Shown: piece by piece, positions 27,101-39,963 of the stretch
Layout of the letters: every line of letters begins with the position of its first letter
Numbering within the stretch: the first letter of the stretch is position 1
Assembly: GCA_963920705.1 (NCBI GenBank)
Contig: CAWUCO010000218.1
Coordinates: 248,001-312,000, forward strand
Length of the DNA stretch: 64,000 bases
Direction: 5' to 3'
Source of the DNA: Odiellus spinosus
Taxonomy: Eukaryota > Arthropoda > Arachnida > Opiliones > Phalangiidae
The notes under the pieces: model-generated
Database searches by the model: none
Told to the model about the DNA's origin: nothing
Seen by the model: the letters and a program-made list of their open reading frames with translations, nothing else
Translations under genes and position numbers: made by a program

Positions 27101-28739
27101 TAAATAATAAGAGTTTTCAAAAATCCGTTGAAAAACAAGAAAAATATGGCCAATTCAAGAAATCATAGAATATCAAAATAGTCAAATTTCAGATTTTCAA
27201 AATTCGCTTTTTGATATTAGATGCTTTTTGAATTGTCCATATTTTCCATGTTTTTCAACGGATTTTCCAAAACTCTTGATTTTTAGATAGACCAATATTT
27301 GCTCTTTCGAGTGGTCTTAATTTTGTCTAAATCGCTTAAAAATCAAAAGTTTTGTGTTCATTTGAATCCAATAATCTTGGATTTTTAAGTGTTTTTGCTT
27401 TATTTTAACCAATTTTATATTTGTCACAATTTTGCAATTTAGACAAAACCAAAGTCATTCGAAAGAGCAATTAATGGACAGTCTAAATAATAAGAGTTTT
27501 CAAAAATCCGTTGAAAAACAAGAAAAATATGGCCAATTCAAGAAATCATAGAATATCAAAATAGTCAAATTTCAGATTTTAAAAATTCGCTTTTTGATAT
27601 TAGATGTTTTTTGAATTGGCCATATTTTTCTTGTTTTTCAACGGATTTTTGAAAACTCTTATTATTTAGACTGTCCATTAATTGCTCTTTCGAATGACTT
27701 TGGTTTTGTGTAAATTGCAAAATTGTGACAAATATAAAATTGGTTAAAATAAAGCAAAAACACTTAAAAATCCAAGATTATTGGATTCAAATGGACACAA
27801 ACTTTTGATTTTTAAGCGATTTAGACAAAATTAAGAACACTCGAAAGAGCAAATATTGGTCTATCTGAAAATCAAGAGTTTTGGAAAATCCGTTGAAAAA
27901 CAAGAAAAATATGGCCAATTCAAGAAACCATACAATATCAAAATAGCCAAATTTCAGATTTTCAAAATTCGCTTTTTGATATTAGATGTTTTTTGAATTG
28001 TCCATATTTTCCATGTTTTTCAAGGGATTTTCCAAAACTCATGTTTTTTAGGTAGACCAATATTTGCTCTTTCGAGTGGTCTAATTTTGTCTAAATCGCT
28101 TAAAAATCAAAAGTTTTGTGTCTATTTGAATCCAATAATCTTGGATTTTTAAGCGTTTTTGCTTAATTTTAACCAATTTTATATTTGTCACAATTTTGCA
28201 ATTTAGACAAAACCAAAGTCATTCGAAAGAGCAATTAATGGACAGTCTAAATAATAAGAGTTTTCAAAAATCCGTTGAAAAACAAGAAAAATATGGCCAA
28301 TTCAAGAAATCATAGAATATCAAAATAGTCAAATTTCAGATTTTCAAAATTCGCTTTTTGATATTAGATGTTTTTTGAATTGTCCATATTTTCCATGTTT
28401 TTCAAAGGATTTTCCAAAACTCTTGATTTTCAGATAGACCAATATTTGCTCTTTCGAGTGGTCTTAATTTTGTCTAAATCGCTTAAAAATCAAAAGTTTT
28501 GTGTCCATTTGAATCCAATAATCTTGGATTTTTAAGTGTTTTTGCTTAATTTTAACCAATTTTATAATTGTCACAATTTTGCAATTTAGACAAAACCAAA
28601 GTCATTCGAAAGAGCAATTAATGGACAGTCTAAATAATAAGAGTTTTCAAAAATCCGTTGAAAAACAAGAAAAATATGGCCAATTCAAGAAACCATACAA
28701 TATCAAAATAGTCAAATTTCAGATTTTAAAAATTCGCTT

Positions 28740-31700
28740 TTTGATATTAGATGTTTTTTGAATTGGCTATATTTTCCATGTTTTTCAACGGATTTTCCAA
28801 AACTCTTGTTTTTTATATAGACCAATATTTGCTCTTTCGAGTAGTCTTAATTTTGTCTAAATCGCTTAAAAATCAAAAGTTTTGTGTCCATTTGAATCCA
28901 ATAATCTTGGTTTTTTAAGTGTTTTTGCTTTATTTTAACCAATTTTATATTTGTCACAATTTTGCAATTTAGACAAAACCAAAGTCATTCGAAAGAGCAA
29001 TTAATGGACAGTCTAAATAATAAGAGTTTTCAAAAATCCGTTGAAAAACAAGAAAAATATGGCCAATTCAAGAAATCATAGAATATCAAAATAGCCAAAT
29101 TTCAGATTTTCAAAATTCGCTTTTTGATATTAGATGTTTTTTGAATTGTCCATATTTTCCATGTTTTTCAAGGGATTTTCCAAAACTCATGTTTTTTAGA
29201 TAGACCAATATTTGCTCTTTCGAGTGGTCTAATTTTGTCTAAATCGCTTAAAAATCAAAAGTTTTGTGTCCATTTGAATCCAATAATCTTGGATTTTTAA
29301 GCGTTTTTGCTTAATTTTAACCAATTTTATATTTGTCACAATTTTGCAATTTAGACAAAACCAAAGTCATTCGAAAGAGCAATTAATGGACAGTCTAAAT
29401 ATTAAGAGTTTTCAAAAATCCGTTGAAAAACAAGAAAAATATGGCCAATTCAAGAAATCATAGAATATCAAAATAGTCAAATTTCAGATTTTCAAAATTC
29501 GCTTTTTGATATTAGATGCTTTTTGAATTGTCCATATTTTCCATGTTTTTCAACGGATTTTCCAAAACTCTTGTTTTTTAGATAGACCAATATTTGCTCT
29601 TTCGAGTGGTCTTAATTTTGTCTAAATCGCTTAAAAATCAAAAGTTTTGTGTCCATTTGAATCCAATAATCTTGGATTTTTAAGCGTTTTTGCTTAATTT
29701 TAACCAATTTTATATTGGTCACAATTTTGCAATTTAGACAAAACCAAAGTCATTCGAAAGATCAATTAATGGACAGTCTAAATAATAAGAGTTTTCAAAA
29801 ATCCGTTGAAAAACAAGAAATATATGGCCAATTCAAGAAATCATAGAATATCAAAATAGTCAAATTTCAGATTTTAAAAATTCGCTTTTTGATATTAGAT
29901 GTTTTTTGAATTGGCTATATTTTCCATGTTTTTCAACGGATTTTCCAAAACTCTTGTTTTTTATATAGACCAATATTTGCTCTTTCGAGTAGTCTTAATT
30001 TTGTCTAAATCGCTTAAAAATCAAAAGTTTTGTGTCCATTTGAATCCAATAATCTTGGTTTTTTAAGTGTTTTTGCTTTATTTTAACCAATTTTATATTT
30101 GTCACAATTTTGCAATTTAGACAAAACCAAAGTCATTCGAAAGAGCAATTAATGGACAGTCTAAATAATAAGAGTTTTCAAAAATCCGTTGAAAAACAAG
30201 AAAAATATGGCCAATTCAAGAAATCATAGAATATCAAAATAGCCAAATTTCAGATTTTCAAAATTCGCTTTTTGATATTAGATGTTTTTTGAATTGTCCA
30301 TATTTTCCATGTTTTTCAAGGGATTTTCCAAAACTCATGTTTTTTAGATAGACCAATATTTGCTCTTTCGAGTGGTCTAATTTTGTCTAAATCGCTTAAA
30401 AATCAAAAGTTTTGTGTCCATTTGAATCCAATAATCTTGGATTTTTAAGCGTTTTTGCTTAATTTTAACCAATTTTATATTTGTCACAATTTTGCAATTT
30501 AGACAAAACCAAAGTCATTCGAAAGAGCAATTAATGGACAGTCTAAATATTAAGAGTTTTCAAAAATCCGTTGAAAAACAAGAAAAATATGGCCAATTCA
30601 AGAAATCATAGAATATCAAAATAGTCAAATTTCAGATTTTCAAAATTCGCTTTTTGATATTAGATGCTTTTTGAATTGTCCATATTTTCCATGTTTTTCA
30701 ACGGATTTTCCAAAACTCTTGTTTTTTAGATAGACCAATATTTGCTCTTTCGAGTGGTCTTAATTTTGTCTAAATCGCTTAAAAATCAAAAGTTTTGTGT
30801 CCATTTGAATCCAATAATCTTGGATTTTTAAGCGTTTTTGCTTAATTTTAACCAATTTTATATTGGTCACAATTTTGCAATTTAGACAAAACCAAAGTCA
30901 TTCGAAAGATCAATTAATGGACAGTCTAAATAATAAGAGTTTTCAAAAATCCGTTGAAAAACAAGAAATATATGGCCAATTCAAGAAATCATAGAATATC
31001 AAAATAGTCAAATTTCAGATTTTCAAAATTCGCTTTTTGATATTAGATGCTTTTTGAATTGTCCATATTTTCCATGTTTTTCAACGGATTTTCCAAAACT
31101 CTTATTTTTTAGATAGACCAATATTTGCTCTTTCGAGTGGTCTTAATTTTGTCTAAATCGCTTAAAAATCAAAAGTTTTGTGTCCATTTGAATCCAATAA
31201 TCTTGGATTTTTAAGTGTTTTTGCTTAATTTTAACCAATTTTATATTTGTCACAATTTTGCAATTTAGACAAAACCAAAGTCATTCGAAAGAGCAATTAA
31301 TGGACAGTCTAAATATTAAGAGTTTTCAAAAATCCGTTGAAAAACAAGAAAAATATGGCCAATTCAAGAAATCATAGAATATCAAAATAGTCAAATTTCA
31401 GATTTTCAAAATTCGCTTTTTGATATTAGATGCTTTTTGAATTGTCCATATTTTCCATGTTTTTCAACGGATTTTCCAAAACTCTTGTTTTTTAGATAGA
31501 CCAATATTTGCTCTTTCGAGTGGTCTTAATTTTGTCTAAATCGCTTAAAAATCAAAAGTTTTGTGTCCATTTGAATCCAATAATCTTGGATTTTTAAGCG
31601 TTTTTGCTTAATTTTAACCAATTTTATATTGGTCACAATTTTGCAATTTAGACAAAACCAAAGTCATTCGAAAGATCAATTAATGGACAGTCTAAATAAT

Positions 31701-31740
31701 AAGAGTTTTCAAAAATCCGTTGAAAAACAAGAAATATATG
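28740..31740 (+). repeat. Higher-order repeat, 1,149-bp unit (three monomers)
   Basis: Rare variants recur at 1,149 bp. TTTTATATAGACC occurs at about 28811 and 29961, ATAGCCAAATTTC at about 29091 and 30239, and AAAGATCAATTAATGG at 29757 and 30906. The last variant occurs once more near 31673, 767 bp further on, so the third copy is one monomer shorter. Confidence 0.8.
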
Positions 31741-34679
31741 GCCAATTCAAGAAATCATAGAATATCAAAATAGTCAAATTTCAGATTTTCAAAATTCGCT
31801 TTTTGATATTAGATGCTTTTTGAATTGTCCATATTTTCCATGTTTTTCAACGGATTTTCCAAAACTCTTATTTTTTAGATAGACCAATATTTGCTCTTTC
31901 GAGTGGTCTTAATTTTGTCTAAATCGCTTAAAAATCAAAAGTTTTGTGTCCATTTGAATCCAATAATCTTGGATTTTTAAGTGTTTTTGCTTTATTTTAA
32001 CCAATTTTATATTTGTCACAATTTTGCAATTTAGACAAAACCAAAGTCATTCGAAAGAGAAATTAATGGACAGTCTAAATAATAAGAGTTTTCAAAAATC
32101 CGTTGAAAAACAAGAAAAATATGGCCAATTCAAGAAATCATAGAATATCAAAATAGTCAAATTTCAGATTTTCAAAATTCGCTTTTTGATATTAGATGTT
32201 TTTTGAATTGTCCATATTTTCCATGTTTTTCAACGGATTTTCCAAAACTCTTGTTTTTTAGATAGACCAATATTTGCTCTTTCGAGTAGTCTTAATTTTG
32301 TCTAAATCGCTTAAAAATCAAGTTTTGTGTCCATTTGAATCCAATAATCTTGGATTTTTAAGCGTTTTTGCTTAATTTTAACCAATTTTATATTGGTCAC
32401 AATTTTGCAATTTAGACAAAACCAAAGTCATTCGAAAGAGCAATTAATGGACAGTCTAAATAACAAGAGTTTTCAAAAATCCGTTGAAAAACAAGAAAAA
32501 TATGGCCAATTCAAGAAATCATAGAATATCAAAATAGTCAAATTTCAGATTTTCAAAATTCGCTTTTTGATACTAGATGCTTTTTGAATTGTCCATATTT
32601 TCCATGTTTTTCAACGGATTTTCCAAAACTCTTGTTTTTTAGATAGCCCAATATTTGCTCTTTCGAGTGGTCTTAACTTTGTCTAAATCGCTTAAAAATC
32701 AAAAGTTTTGTGTCAATTTGAATCCAATAATCTTGGATTTTTAAGTGTTTTTGCTTTATTTTAACCAATTTTATATTTGTCACAATTTTGCAATTTAGAC
32801 AAAACCAAAGTCATTCGAAAGAGCAATTAATGGACAGTATAAATAATAAGAGTTTTCAAAAATCCGTTGAAAAACAAGAAAAATATGTCCAATTCAAAAA
32901 ACATCTAATATCAAAAAGCAAATTTTTAAAATCTGAAATTTGACTATTTTGATATTGTATGGTTTCTTGAATTGGCCATATTTTTCTTGTTTTTCAACGG
33001 ATTTTCCAAAACTCTTGATTTTCAGATAGACCAATATTTGCTCTTTCGAGTGGTCTTTATTTTGTCTAAATCGCTTAAAAATCAAAAGTTTTGTGTCCAT
33101 TTGAATCCAATAATCTTGGATTTTTAAGTGTTTTTGCTTTATTTTAACCAATTTTATATTTGTCACAATTTTGCAATTTAGACAAAACCAAAGTCATTCG
33201 AAAGAGCAATTAATGGACATTCTAAATAACAAGAGTTTTCAAAAATCCGTTGAAAAACAAGAAAAATATGGCCAATTCAAGAAATCATAGAATATCAAAA
33301 GAGTCAAATTTCAGATTTTCAAAATTCGCTTTTTGATATTAGATGTTTTTTGAATTGTCCATATTTTCCATGTTTTTCAATGGATTTTCCAAAACTCTTG
33401 ATTTTCAGATAGACCAATATTTGCTCTTTCGAGTGGTCTTAATTTTGTCTATATCGCTTAAAAATCAAAAGTTTTGTGTCCATTTTAATCCAATAATCTT
33501 GGATTTTTAAGTGTTTTTGCTTTATTTTAACCAATTTTATATTTGTCACAATTTTGCAATTTAGACAAAACCAAAGTCATTCGAAAGAGCAATTAATGGA
33601 AAGTCTAAATAACAAGAGTTTTCAAAAATCCGTTGAAAAACAAGAAAAATATGGCCAATTCAAGAAATCATACAATATCAAAATAGTCAAATTTCAGATT
33701 TTAAAAATTCGCTTTTTGATATTAGATGTTTTTTGAATTGTCCATATTTTCCATGTTTTTCAACGGATTTTCCAAAACTCTTGTTTTTTAGATAGACCAA
33801 TATTTGGTCTTTCGAGTGGTCTTAATTTTGTCTAAATCGCTTAAAAATCAAAAGTTTTGTGTCCATTTGAATCCAATAATCTTGGATTTTTAAGTGTTTT
33901 TGCTTTATTTTAACCAATTTTATATTTGTCACAATTTTGCAATTTAGAGACAAAACCAAAGTCATTCGAAAGAGCAATTAATGGACAGTCTAAATAACAA
34001 GAGTTTTCAAAAATCCGTTGAAAAACAAGAAAAATATGGCCAATTCAAGAAATCATACAATATCAAAATAGTCAAATTTCAGATTTTAAAAATTCGCTTT
34101 TTGATATTAGATGCTTTTTGAATTGTCCATATTTTCCATGTTTTTCAACGGATTTTCCAAAACTCTTGTTTTTTAGATAGACCAATATTTGCTCTTTCGA
34201 GTGGTCTTAATTTTGTCTATATCGCTTAAAAATCAAAAGTTTTGTGTCCATTTTAATCCAATAAACTTGGATTTTTAAGTGTTTTTGCTTAATTTTAACC
34301 AATTTTATATTTGTCACAATTTTGCAATTTAGACAAAACCAAAGTCATTCGAAAGAGCAATTAATGGACAGTCTAAATAATAAGAGTTTTCAAAAATCCA
34401 TTGAAAAACAAGAAAAATATGGCCAATTCAAAAAACATCTAATATCAAAAAGCGAATTTTTAAAATCTGAAATTTGACTATTTTGATATTGTATGATTTC
34501 TTGAATTGGCCATATTTTTCTTGTTTTTCAACGGATTTTTGAAAACTCTTATTATTTAGACTGTCCATTAATTGCTCTTTCTAATGACTTTGGTTTTGTC
34601 TAAATTGCAAAATTGTGACAAAAATAAAATTGGTTAAAATTAAGCAAAAACGCTTAAAAATCCAAGATTATAGGATTCA

Positions 34680-34681
34680 AA
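34680..34681. other. Target-site duplication (AA), left copy
   Basis: The satellite reads GGATTCAAATGGACAC without the insertion, for example at 50432-50447. At this locus the left flank ends TTCAAA and the right flank begins AATGG, so two bases, AA, are duplicated. The partner is 45076-45077. A run of A makes the exact position ambiguous by one base. Confidence 0.75.
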
Positions 34682-34696
34682 CCCCTACGAAAATGG
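34682..34696 (+). repeat. Left terminal inverted repeat
   Basis: CCCCTACGAAAATGG pairs with the right end at 14 of 15 positions. Similarity continues loosely inward through TGATCAAATTT, which is also the first subterminal motif. The preceding bases GGATTCAAA are satellite sequence. Confidence 0.9.
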
Positions 34697-35150
34697 CTGA
34701 TCAAATTTTGATCATAAAGATTCAATCAGGAATTGGACCGATCAAATCACGATTAAACTATATTGGATTCAATTTTAGATCAAATCATTGTTAAAATATT
34801 TTAAATCTAAAACTAGACTTTGATCAAATCTCAATCAAATTACGATCAAGCTTCTTTGAAATAACATTCAAGGTTCGATCAAATTCCTATCAAACTTGTA
34901 CCAAATTCCTATCAAACTTGTACCAAATTCCTATCAAGCTGCTTTGAAATAACGATTTAGTTTCGATCAATTTCCTATCAAATTTCCATCAGATTATAAA
35001 CACGGAACGATCAAATTATTATCAAGCTTCTTTGAAAAAACGTTCAAGTTTCGATCAAACTACGACCAAATTCTCATCACGGTACGATCAAATTTCTATC
35101 AATCTTCATTGAAATAACGTTCAAGTTCTGATTAAATTCAAATCTTGCTG
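34697..35150. repeat. Left subterminal repeats, degenerate GATCAAA motifs
   Basis: Many GATCAAA, ATCAAATT and CTATCAA words occur in loosely repeated blocks, for example CGATCAAATTCCTATCAAAC and CAAGCTTCTTTGAAATAACG (near 34846, 34937 and 35018). No gene is visible. Clusters of short motifs next to the ends are where CACTA accessory proteins bind in known elements. Their role here is inferred. Confidence 0.75.
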
Positions 35151-35937
35151 CGATCAAATTCCTATCAGGCTTCAGTCAAATTCTTATTAGCCTTCAACCA
35201 AATTCTTATCAGTCTTCGATCAAATTCTTATCAGTCTTCGATCAAATTCTTATCAGTCTTCGATCAAATTCTTATCAGTCTTCGATCAAATTCTTATCAG
35301 TCTTCGATCAAATTCTAATCAGTCTTCGATCAAATTCTTATCAGTCTTCGATCAAATTCTTATCAGTCTTCGATCAAATTCTTATCAGTCTTCGATCAAA
35401 TTCTTATCAGTCTTCGATCAAATTCTTATCAGTCTTCGATCAAATTCTTATCAGCCTTCGATCAAATTCTTATCAGCCTTCGATCAAATTCTTATCAGCC
35501 TTCGATCAAATTCTTATCAGCCTTCGATCAAATTCTTATCAGCCTTCGATCAAATTCTTATCAGCCTTCGATCAAATTCTTATCAGCCTTCGATCAAATT
35601 CTTATCAGCCTTCGATCAAATTCTTATCAGTCTTCGATCAAATTCTTATCAGTCTTCGATCAAATTCTTATCAGTCTTCGATCAAATTCTTATCAGTCTT
35701 CGATCAAATTCTTATCAGTCTTCGATCAACTTCTTATCAGTCTTCGATCAAATTCTTATCAGTCTTCGATCAAATTCTTATCAGTCTTCGATCAAATTCT
35801 TATCAGTCTTCGATCAAATTCTTATCAGTCTTCGATCAAATTCTTATCAGTCTTCGATCAAATTCTTATCAGTCTTCGATCAAATTCTTATCAGTCTTCG
35901 ATCAAATTCTTATCAGTCTTCGATCAAATTCTTATCA
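35150..35937 (+). repeat. 22-bp minisatellite in the left subterminal region
   Basis: About 35 tandem copies of a 22-bp unit, GATCAAATTCTTATCAGTCT plus TC. The first few are degenerate (CAGTCAAATTC, CAACCAAATTC). A block at about 35450-35620 has AGCCTTC instead of AGTCTTC, flanked on both sides by AGTCTTC copies. Single variants are CTAATCAG near 35313 and GATCAACTT near 35726. Each unit carries one GATCAAA and one TTATCAG, so this is an amplified form of the subterminal motif. Confidence 0.93.
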
Positions 35938-36060
35938 GCTTCTTACAGTAATATTTCTATCAAGCTATGATCAAATTTAAATCCCCCAAAATGACACAAA
36001 AACGTAAAAGCTAGGCCTTTGAGATTTATTGTCCTTTTAGTTTTTGCTTACAATTAAGCC
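35938..36060. other. 3' flank of the BEN gene
   Basis: Short AT-rich stretch between the minisatellite and the BEN stop codon. Apart from the polyadenylation signal listed separately, it holds one more degenerate GATCAAA and no other feature I recognise. Confidence 0.5.
36025..36030 (-). terminator. Polyadenylation signal of the BEN gene
   Basis: TTTATT on the + strand is AATAAA on the - strand, about 30 bases beyond the stop codon of the last BEN exon. The position is suitable for a 3' end, but no transcript evidence is available. Confidence 0.6.
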
Positions 36061-39000
36061 CTAGGTGTCAGTTTGAATTTTGTTTATAGTTTCTCTTCTG
36101 ATTTCACTCAATTTATTTCCCAGTGTTCGAACTAGGTCTTTTCTAGTTTCTTTCCAATTCCTTTTCTGGGCTGCTTCCAATACATAATCTATCAATATAA
36201 AAAAAAATATAGTAATAATTTATAATTTTAATCATAGTTATGTAATTTACCAATTATAGCTTCAACAGCTGGCTTATATAATCCAGACCGGCTGTCAGTT
36301 GGTTTTCCATGTGGTCCATTGGCCATTCGTCCATAAAGTGAGCAAGTTTGTAGAAACTCAACTTCAAAAATTTCCAATAATAATAATCGAGCCATAGTGG
36401 AAGCAGTTTTACTTGAGTTTTCTACCCGTCTCAAACAAAAGCTTGGTATGAAAACTTTGGAACCGGTCACAAGCTCTACCACCTATATGTGGAAAAAATA
36501 TTTTGTTACTCGCCACTTTCAACCTTATACTTACGAATCGACCAGAAGTTTTTGATTAATTTTGAATAACAAAAATATAAAAAAGGGGGCTTTGTTCTTA
36601 TATTGACTAGTTACCCATCGGGTTTTAATATAATACTCTTCCATAGTCAGAGAATAAATATCGGCTTAGCATCTTTAACATTGCGATTTAAAAATAATAA
36701 TATTAAAAAAAGCATCGAGATTTCTATTAGATTTTACATTTTTAAATATTTATTAATCTAAATCGCTTAAAATTTGGCTGCATTTCTACTTCATATATCC
36801 CGTCTATTCGGGAGGGGCAATACTGCATAGAAAAATACCCCTATTATTTAAATTCAAGCTGACTTTAAAAAGTACAGAAACTTACGTCTGAATCAGAAGA
36901 AAAGAATTTCATGTGCTTATTTTCATTCATCTGAATATCAGTCTTTTGTTTGGGTGCTGAAAAATTCAATTAAGTTTAGAGAAAGGTGAGAAATATGAAC
37001 CCCGCACATTTTCAACATACTTGATGTTATTGCAGTAGTACTTGGTTTTGGATCTGTTATTGAAGTTGAAAGGAAATCAAAACTTGACTCATCTGAAAAA
37101 TCTATAAAGTTACTTAAAGATTTAGTTATGATTTTAGTATACCTTGAATGTAAACGTCGAAGTAAACCTATTTCGACGGACTTCGTTTGCATCCAATAAT
37201 ATATACAAAAAATAGTAACATATCAACAAAAATCATATTGTTTATTGACTGTGCATTATCTGACTCTTTGAGAGTGCAGCCCTTTATTGTTTTTTTCACT
37301 GTTGTGGCAAAGGTTCGATTGAGCTGGATTTTATGTACTTCCACGTCATCATCAGAATTAGAAGCGTTCTTGGAATGTAGTTGAACTGTCTTACTAGGAG
37401 TTTCAAAAATTGATTTTGAAAGAGCTATAATTAAGGATCGAGAGATATATTGATTAGAAATCTGACTTTTGATTCTAAAAAACCCTCTTCAAAACTTGAT
37501 ACAAGAGATTTTTGGTTAAAGTGAGGTTTGTAAGACCCCAGGCTTCGGGACGAAGGAATCCATGGAGGGAATTGTTTGTAAAGTTAATTTAACGAAAAAC
37601 ACTAAAAATGTATAAATATATACCAGTTTTCTGAATTCGGCCTTCTTGACAAAAACTGAGAATTTCATTCAAGAGAGCGTTTGCTTTGTCGACTTTGTTT
37701 TCAACGACACAAAATTTCTTTTCTAGATCATCTAGGTAGGAAATTGTAGGAAGACAGTTCTTGCAGGGAGTATTGATTTTTTTCTCATTATTTTCTAGGC
37801 CTTCTTGTTTAGACTGGAGTATTGTTTCATTGTCTGATTTGACTGAAGGCATTTTGCTACGTATATACTCCTGCATTGCTCGCTTGCCTTGATTTTTGAC
37901 ATCTTTGTCCTGAAGCTTTTTTCTTTTCTGAAATAAATTATAACATTCAGTGTTGTATAATGTAAAATTTTAAACAGCTTCAAGCAACTAATTAAGCTGG
38001 TTTATGATTTACCCAACCCCGAACAGGGTGTCAATTAGCGAGGCAAACCCAACATAAGCTGATTTAATACTTTACTTAAAAGAGGCCCAAATTTCATACA
38101 TCCCACTATCCCCTTTGATTAGAAAATTGAGTGAATCATACCTGAGTCTGTTTACATGGATTTCCTTTCCACTTCGTCACTCTTGTCGAATTTGAAAATT
38201 CTTCCTCGTCACCAGTGTGATCGTCAATCTCTTTCTTATCTCCCTTAAATGTTTCATCTAACATATTTTCTCGGAATGGAATTAACTCTTTTTTCGTGCC
38301 TATATTTGTTAAAGTCGTATATTAGCTGATGCATCGATCTATATTAATAAGCTAGTTTAATTCTTTGAAATTAAATACACAATTAAATCTGGGTTTTCAA
38401 AACAGCGGGAAACTGGCAAAGAACGTAAAATTCTCAATCCTGCTAAACAGTAACCATTTAAATAAAAGGGAGAATATTAGACAAGAGAAAAATAATCGTA
38501 TATTCTCGGTTCGATTTGTACCCGCCCGATTTTTTTTTCCTGCTACACACTCTTTTGAAAATCCAGCTTAAGCTAATCTTTTTATAGGCGTGGTGGATAG
38601 CCTCGATGTCATAGCATGCACGAATAAAAATTTACACCAGAACAAAACTCTTTCGTTGAGCATGACGCAAAATACAATAATCGGCCGCTTTGTGTAATTC
38701 ATAATTCATTCATGGTCACGAAGCTAACCAACAGCGACCTATCCTAATTATTAACGTTAACCTCAGCGGTGTTTAGATGAAAGGAGGACTCCAACAGCAT
38801 TTGGAAAGCTGTTAACTATTCAAACATCAAGTACTAATATTAAATAAGATATCATCGATAAAGAATAAAAAAATGTAAAAAATACTTACAAGCCAGCTTT
38901 ATTACAGTAGCGGAGACGATTGATCGTTTATAATTAACTAGAACGTTTGATCCTTCTTTAGGAGGATTTTTCGGATCCCATTCGCGGATGACTAAAACTC

Positions 39001-39175
39001 TGTAAATGTCTACAGCATTTTCTTCGGGAATATCTAGCAAAGCGAACTCAATTTCTTCACTAATAGTAGTATCCTCACTATCCTGTATCTCGGACACGTT
39101 CTCGGTCTTATCAATTAAGCCTTGGTTACACTTCGGCGTGTTTGGGCTTTTCACGTGATCCATTACTAATTCCAT
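36061..39175 (-). CDS. BEN-domain DNA-binding protein of the transposon (about 8 exons)
   Basis: Spliced gene of about 460 residues, read from 39175 down to a TAG at 36061. Exons: 1, 39175-38890 (donor GTAAGT); 2, 38299-38142; 3, 37927-37624; 4, from 37424 (or 37385), 3' end unresolved near 37200-37300; 5, starting at 37092 or 37101 and ending 37021 (donor GTATGT); 6, 36956-36886; 7, 36482-36251; 8, 36188-36061. Phases agree across exons 1-3 and 5-8. Exon 1 is acidic. Exon 3 has a probable coiled coil (YLDDLEKKFCVVENKVDKAN). Exon 4 is hydrophilic and rich in Ser, Asn and Asp. Exons 7-8 form a BEN domain: VELVTGSKVFI, then ARLLLLEIF, CSLYGR, and KPAVEAIIDYVLE across the splice, followed by a basic tail (KRNWKETRKDL). 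BEN domains bind DNA in insect and vertebrate chromatin factors. I infer that this protein binds the element's own repeats. A captured host gene with another role is possible. Exons 4-5 are the weak part of the model. Confidence 0.82.
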
Positions 39176-39963
39176 TTTAAAACTCGGTCTAGTCTAGCAA
39201 TTAAATTCTCTGTCTAAATCTAATTTCTAATTAATAAATATATTTATCTTTGTTCATCGCATTAAAATTTTTACTTGCCGAGCTTGCCAAATGTGGAACG
39301 ACCCGTAACATCACTCGAAAAATCCAAAGAGAAAAGAAATTACTCTTACCATAGATTATATACTAGCTCAGAGACAAGCTAGCCGTATTGATTCAATCTT
39401 TTTTTGTCTAAATATTTTTTAAAGTGGTAGGGACAATATAAGATGATCAATTATATTTTTTAAAATTAAGAATAAATAGATTAATAATTTTGAAATTATC
39501 TATAACTTATTCATTCAAATTTTATTGTACCTGATTAATTATTCAGTGGAGAGTACGTCTGTCAGACATGTTGAAAGTGTTTCCTAGGAAACAGGGCGTT
39601 AGGCAAATTACAAGTTTAAGAATTAAATATATGTGGACCCTATAGACTAAATTTTTATCAGATGAAACACATTCAAAATTAAATAACATAATATTTTTAA
39701 CAGGTAATTTTATCAGGGCGCGAGAAAATATTTTATATTTCTCGGGTTTCTTTTTTACGTTGTACGGCCAACCATCGTCGCCGTGAACTGAACTCTTTCG
39801 AGGTTGCCTATTGTGTCGTCTGCTAAGTTAGGCTATTCTGTCTGCTGATTGTGTGAAAGACGAAGGCGAATTTTCATTTATAACAGCTGGGAATTAAGTG
39901 GGACCAGGAATTCCTGAATTATGTTACCAATTTAGGTATTAATGGTGCACAGGAAAATATAAA
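39176..39963. promoter_or_regulatory. Divergent intergenic region between BEN and transposase genes
   Basis: 788 bp separates the two start codons, so both promoters must lie here or in untranslated exons within it. The region is AT-rich, with a GC-richer patch at about 39760-39850. I cannot assign TATA boxes or start sites with confidence. Two palindromes at 39557-39593 are the most distinct sites. Confidence 0.6.
39557..39593. promoter_or_regulatory. Paired palindromes between divergent promoters
   Basis: GTCTGTCAGAC (39557-39567, a 5-bp dyad around one base) is followed by TGTTTCCTAGGAAACA (39578-39593, a perfect 16-bp palindrome). The centres are about 23 bp apart. BEN proteins and many other regulators bind dyads as dimers, so this could be an operator for either gene. 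That is inference only. Confidence 0.45.

Larger units (their letters stand above)
1..34681. repeat. Left satellite array, 383-bp hairpin monomers
   Basis: About 90 tandem copies of an AT-rich monomer with a repeat distance of 382-383 bp. Recurring words such as CATTCGAAAGAGCAATTAAT, TCCGTTGAAAAACAAG and GTGTCCATTTGAATCC mark each copy, and most copies differ by only a few percent. Most of the array runs in one direction (defined here by GCAATTTAGACAAAACC on the + strand). Reversed segments lie at about 1620-2040, 2795-2897, 5290-5705, 6050-6470, 7220-7326, 9710-10130, 10880-10989, 12255-12357, 14005-14105, 27600-27890 and from about 34500 to the transposon. No gene, RNA gene or unrelated insertion is visible here. 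The short open frames are satellite sequence read in one frame and are often stopped by TAG in the loop. Pericentromeric or other constitutive heterochromatin is likely, but this is an inference. Confidence 0.97.

Noticed and set aside
1-34681. CRISPR array
   Set aside because: The repeats are long, contiguous, diverged and without unique spacers, and the window is eukaryotic in character.
37187-37384. 65-codon open frame on the + strand
   Set aside because: It overlaps exon 4 of the BEN gene on the other strand and has no recognisable features. It is a shadow frame.
38365-38571. 68-codon + strand open frame in intron 1 of the BEN gene
   Set aside because: No similarity to known proteins that I recognise, low-complexity composition, no promoter or context. 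Left unannotated.
36061-39175. BEN gene as part of an integrated virus
   Set aside because: BEN domains also occur in some insect-associated viruses, but no viral gene is present, and the terminal repeats, target duplication and transposase explain the whole insertion.
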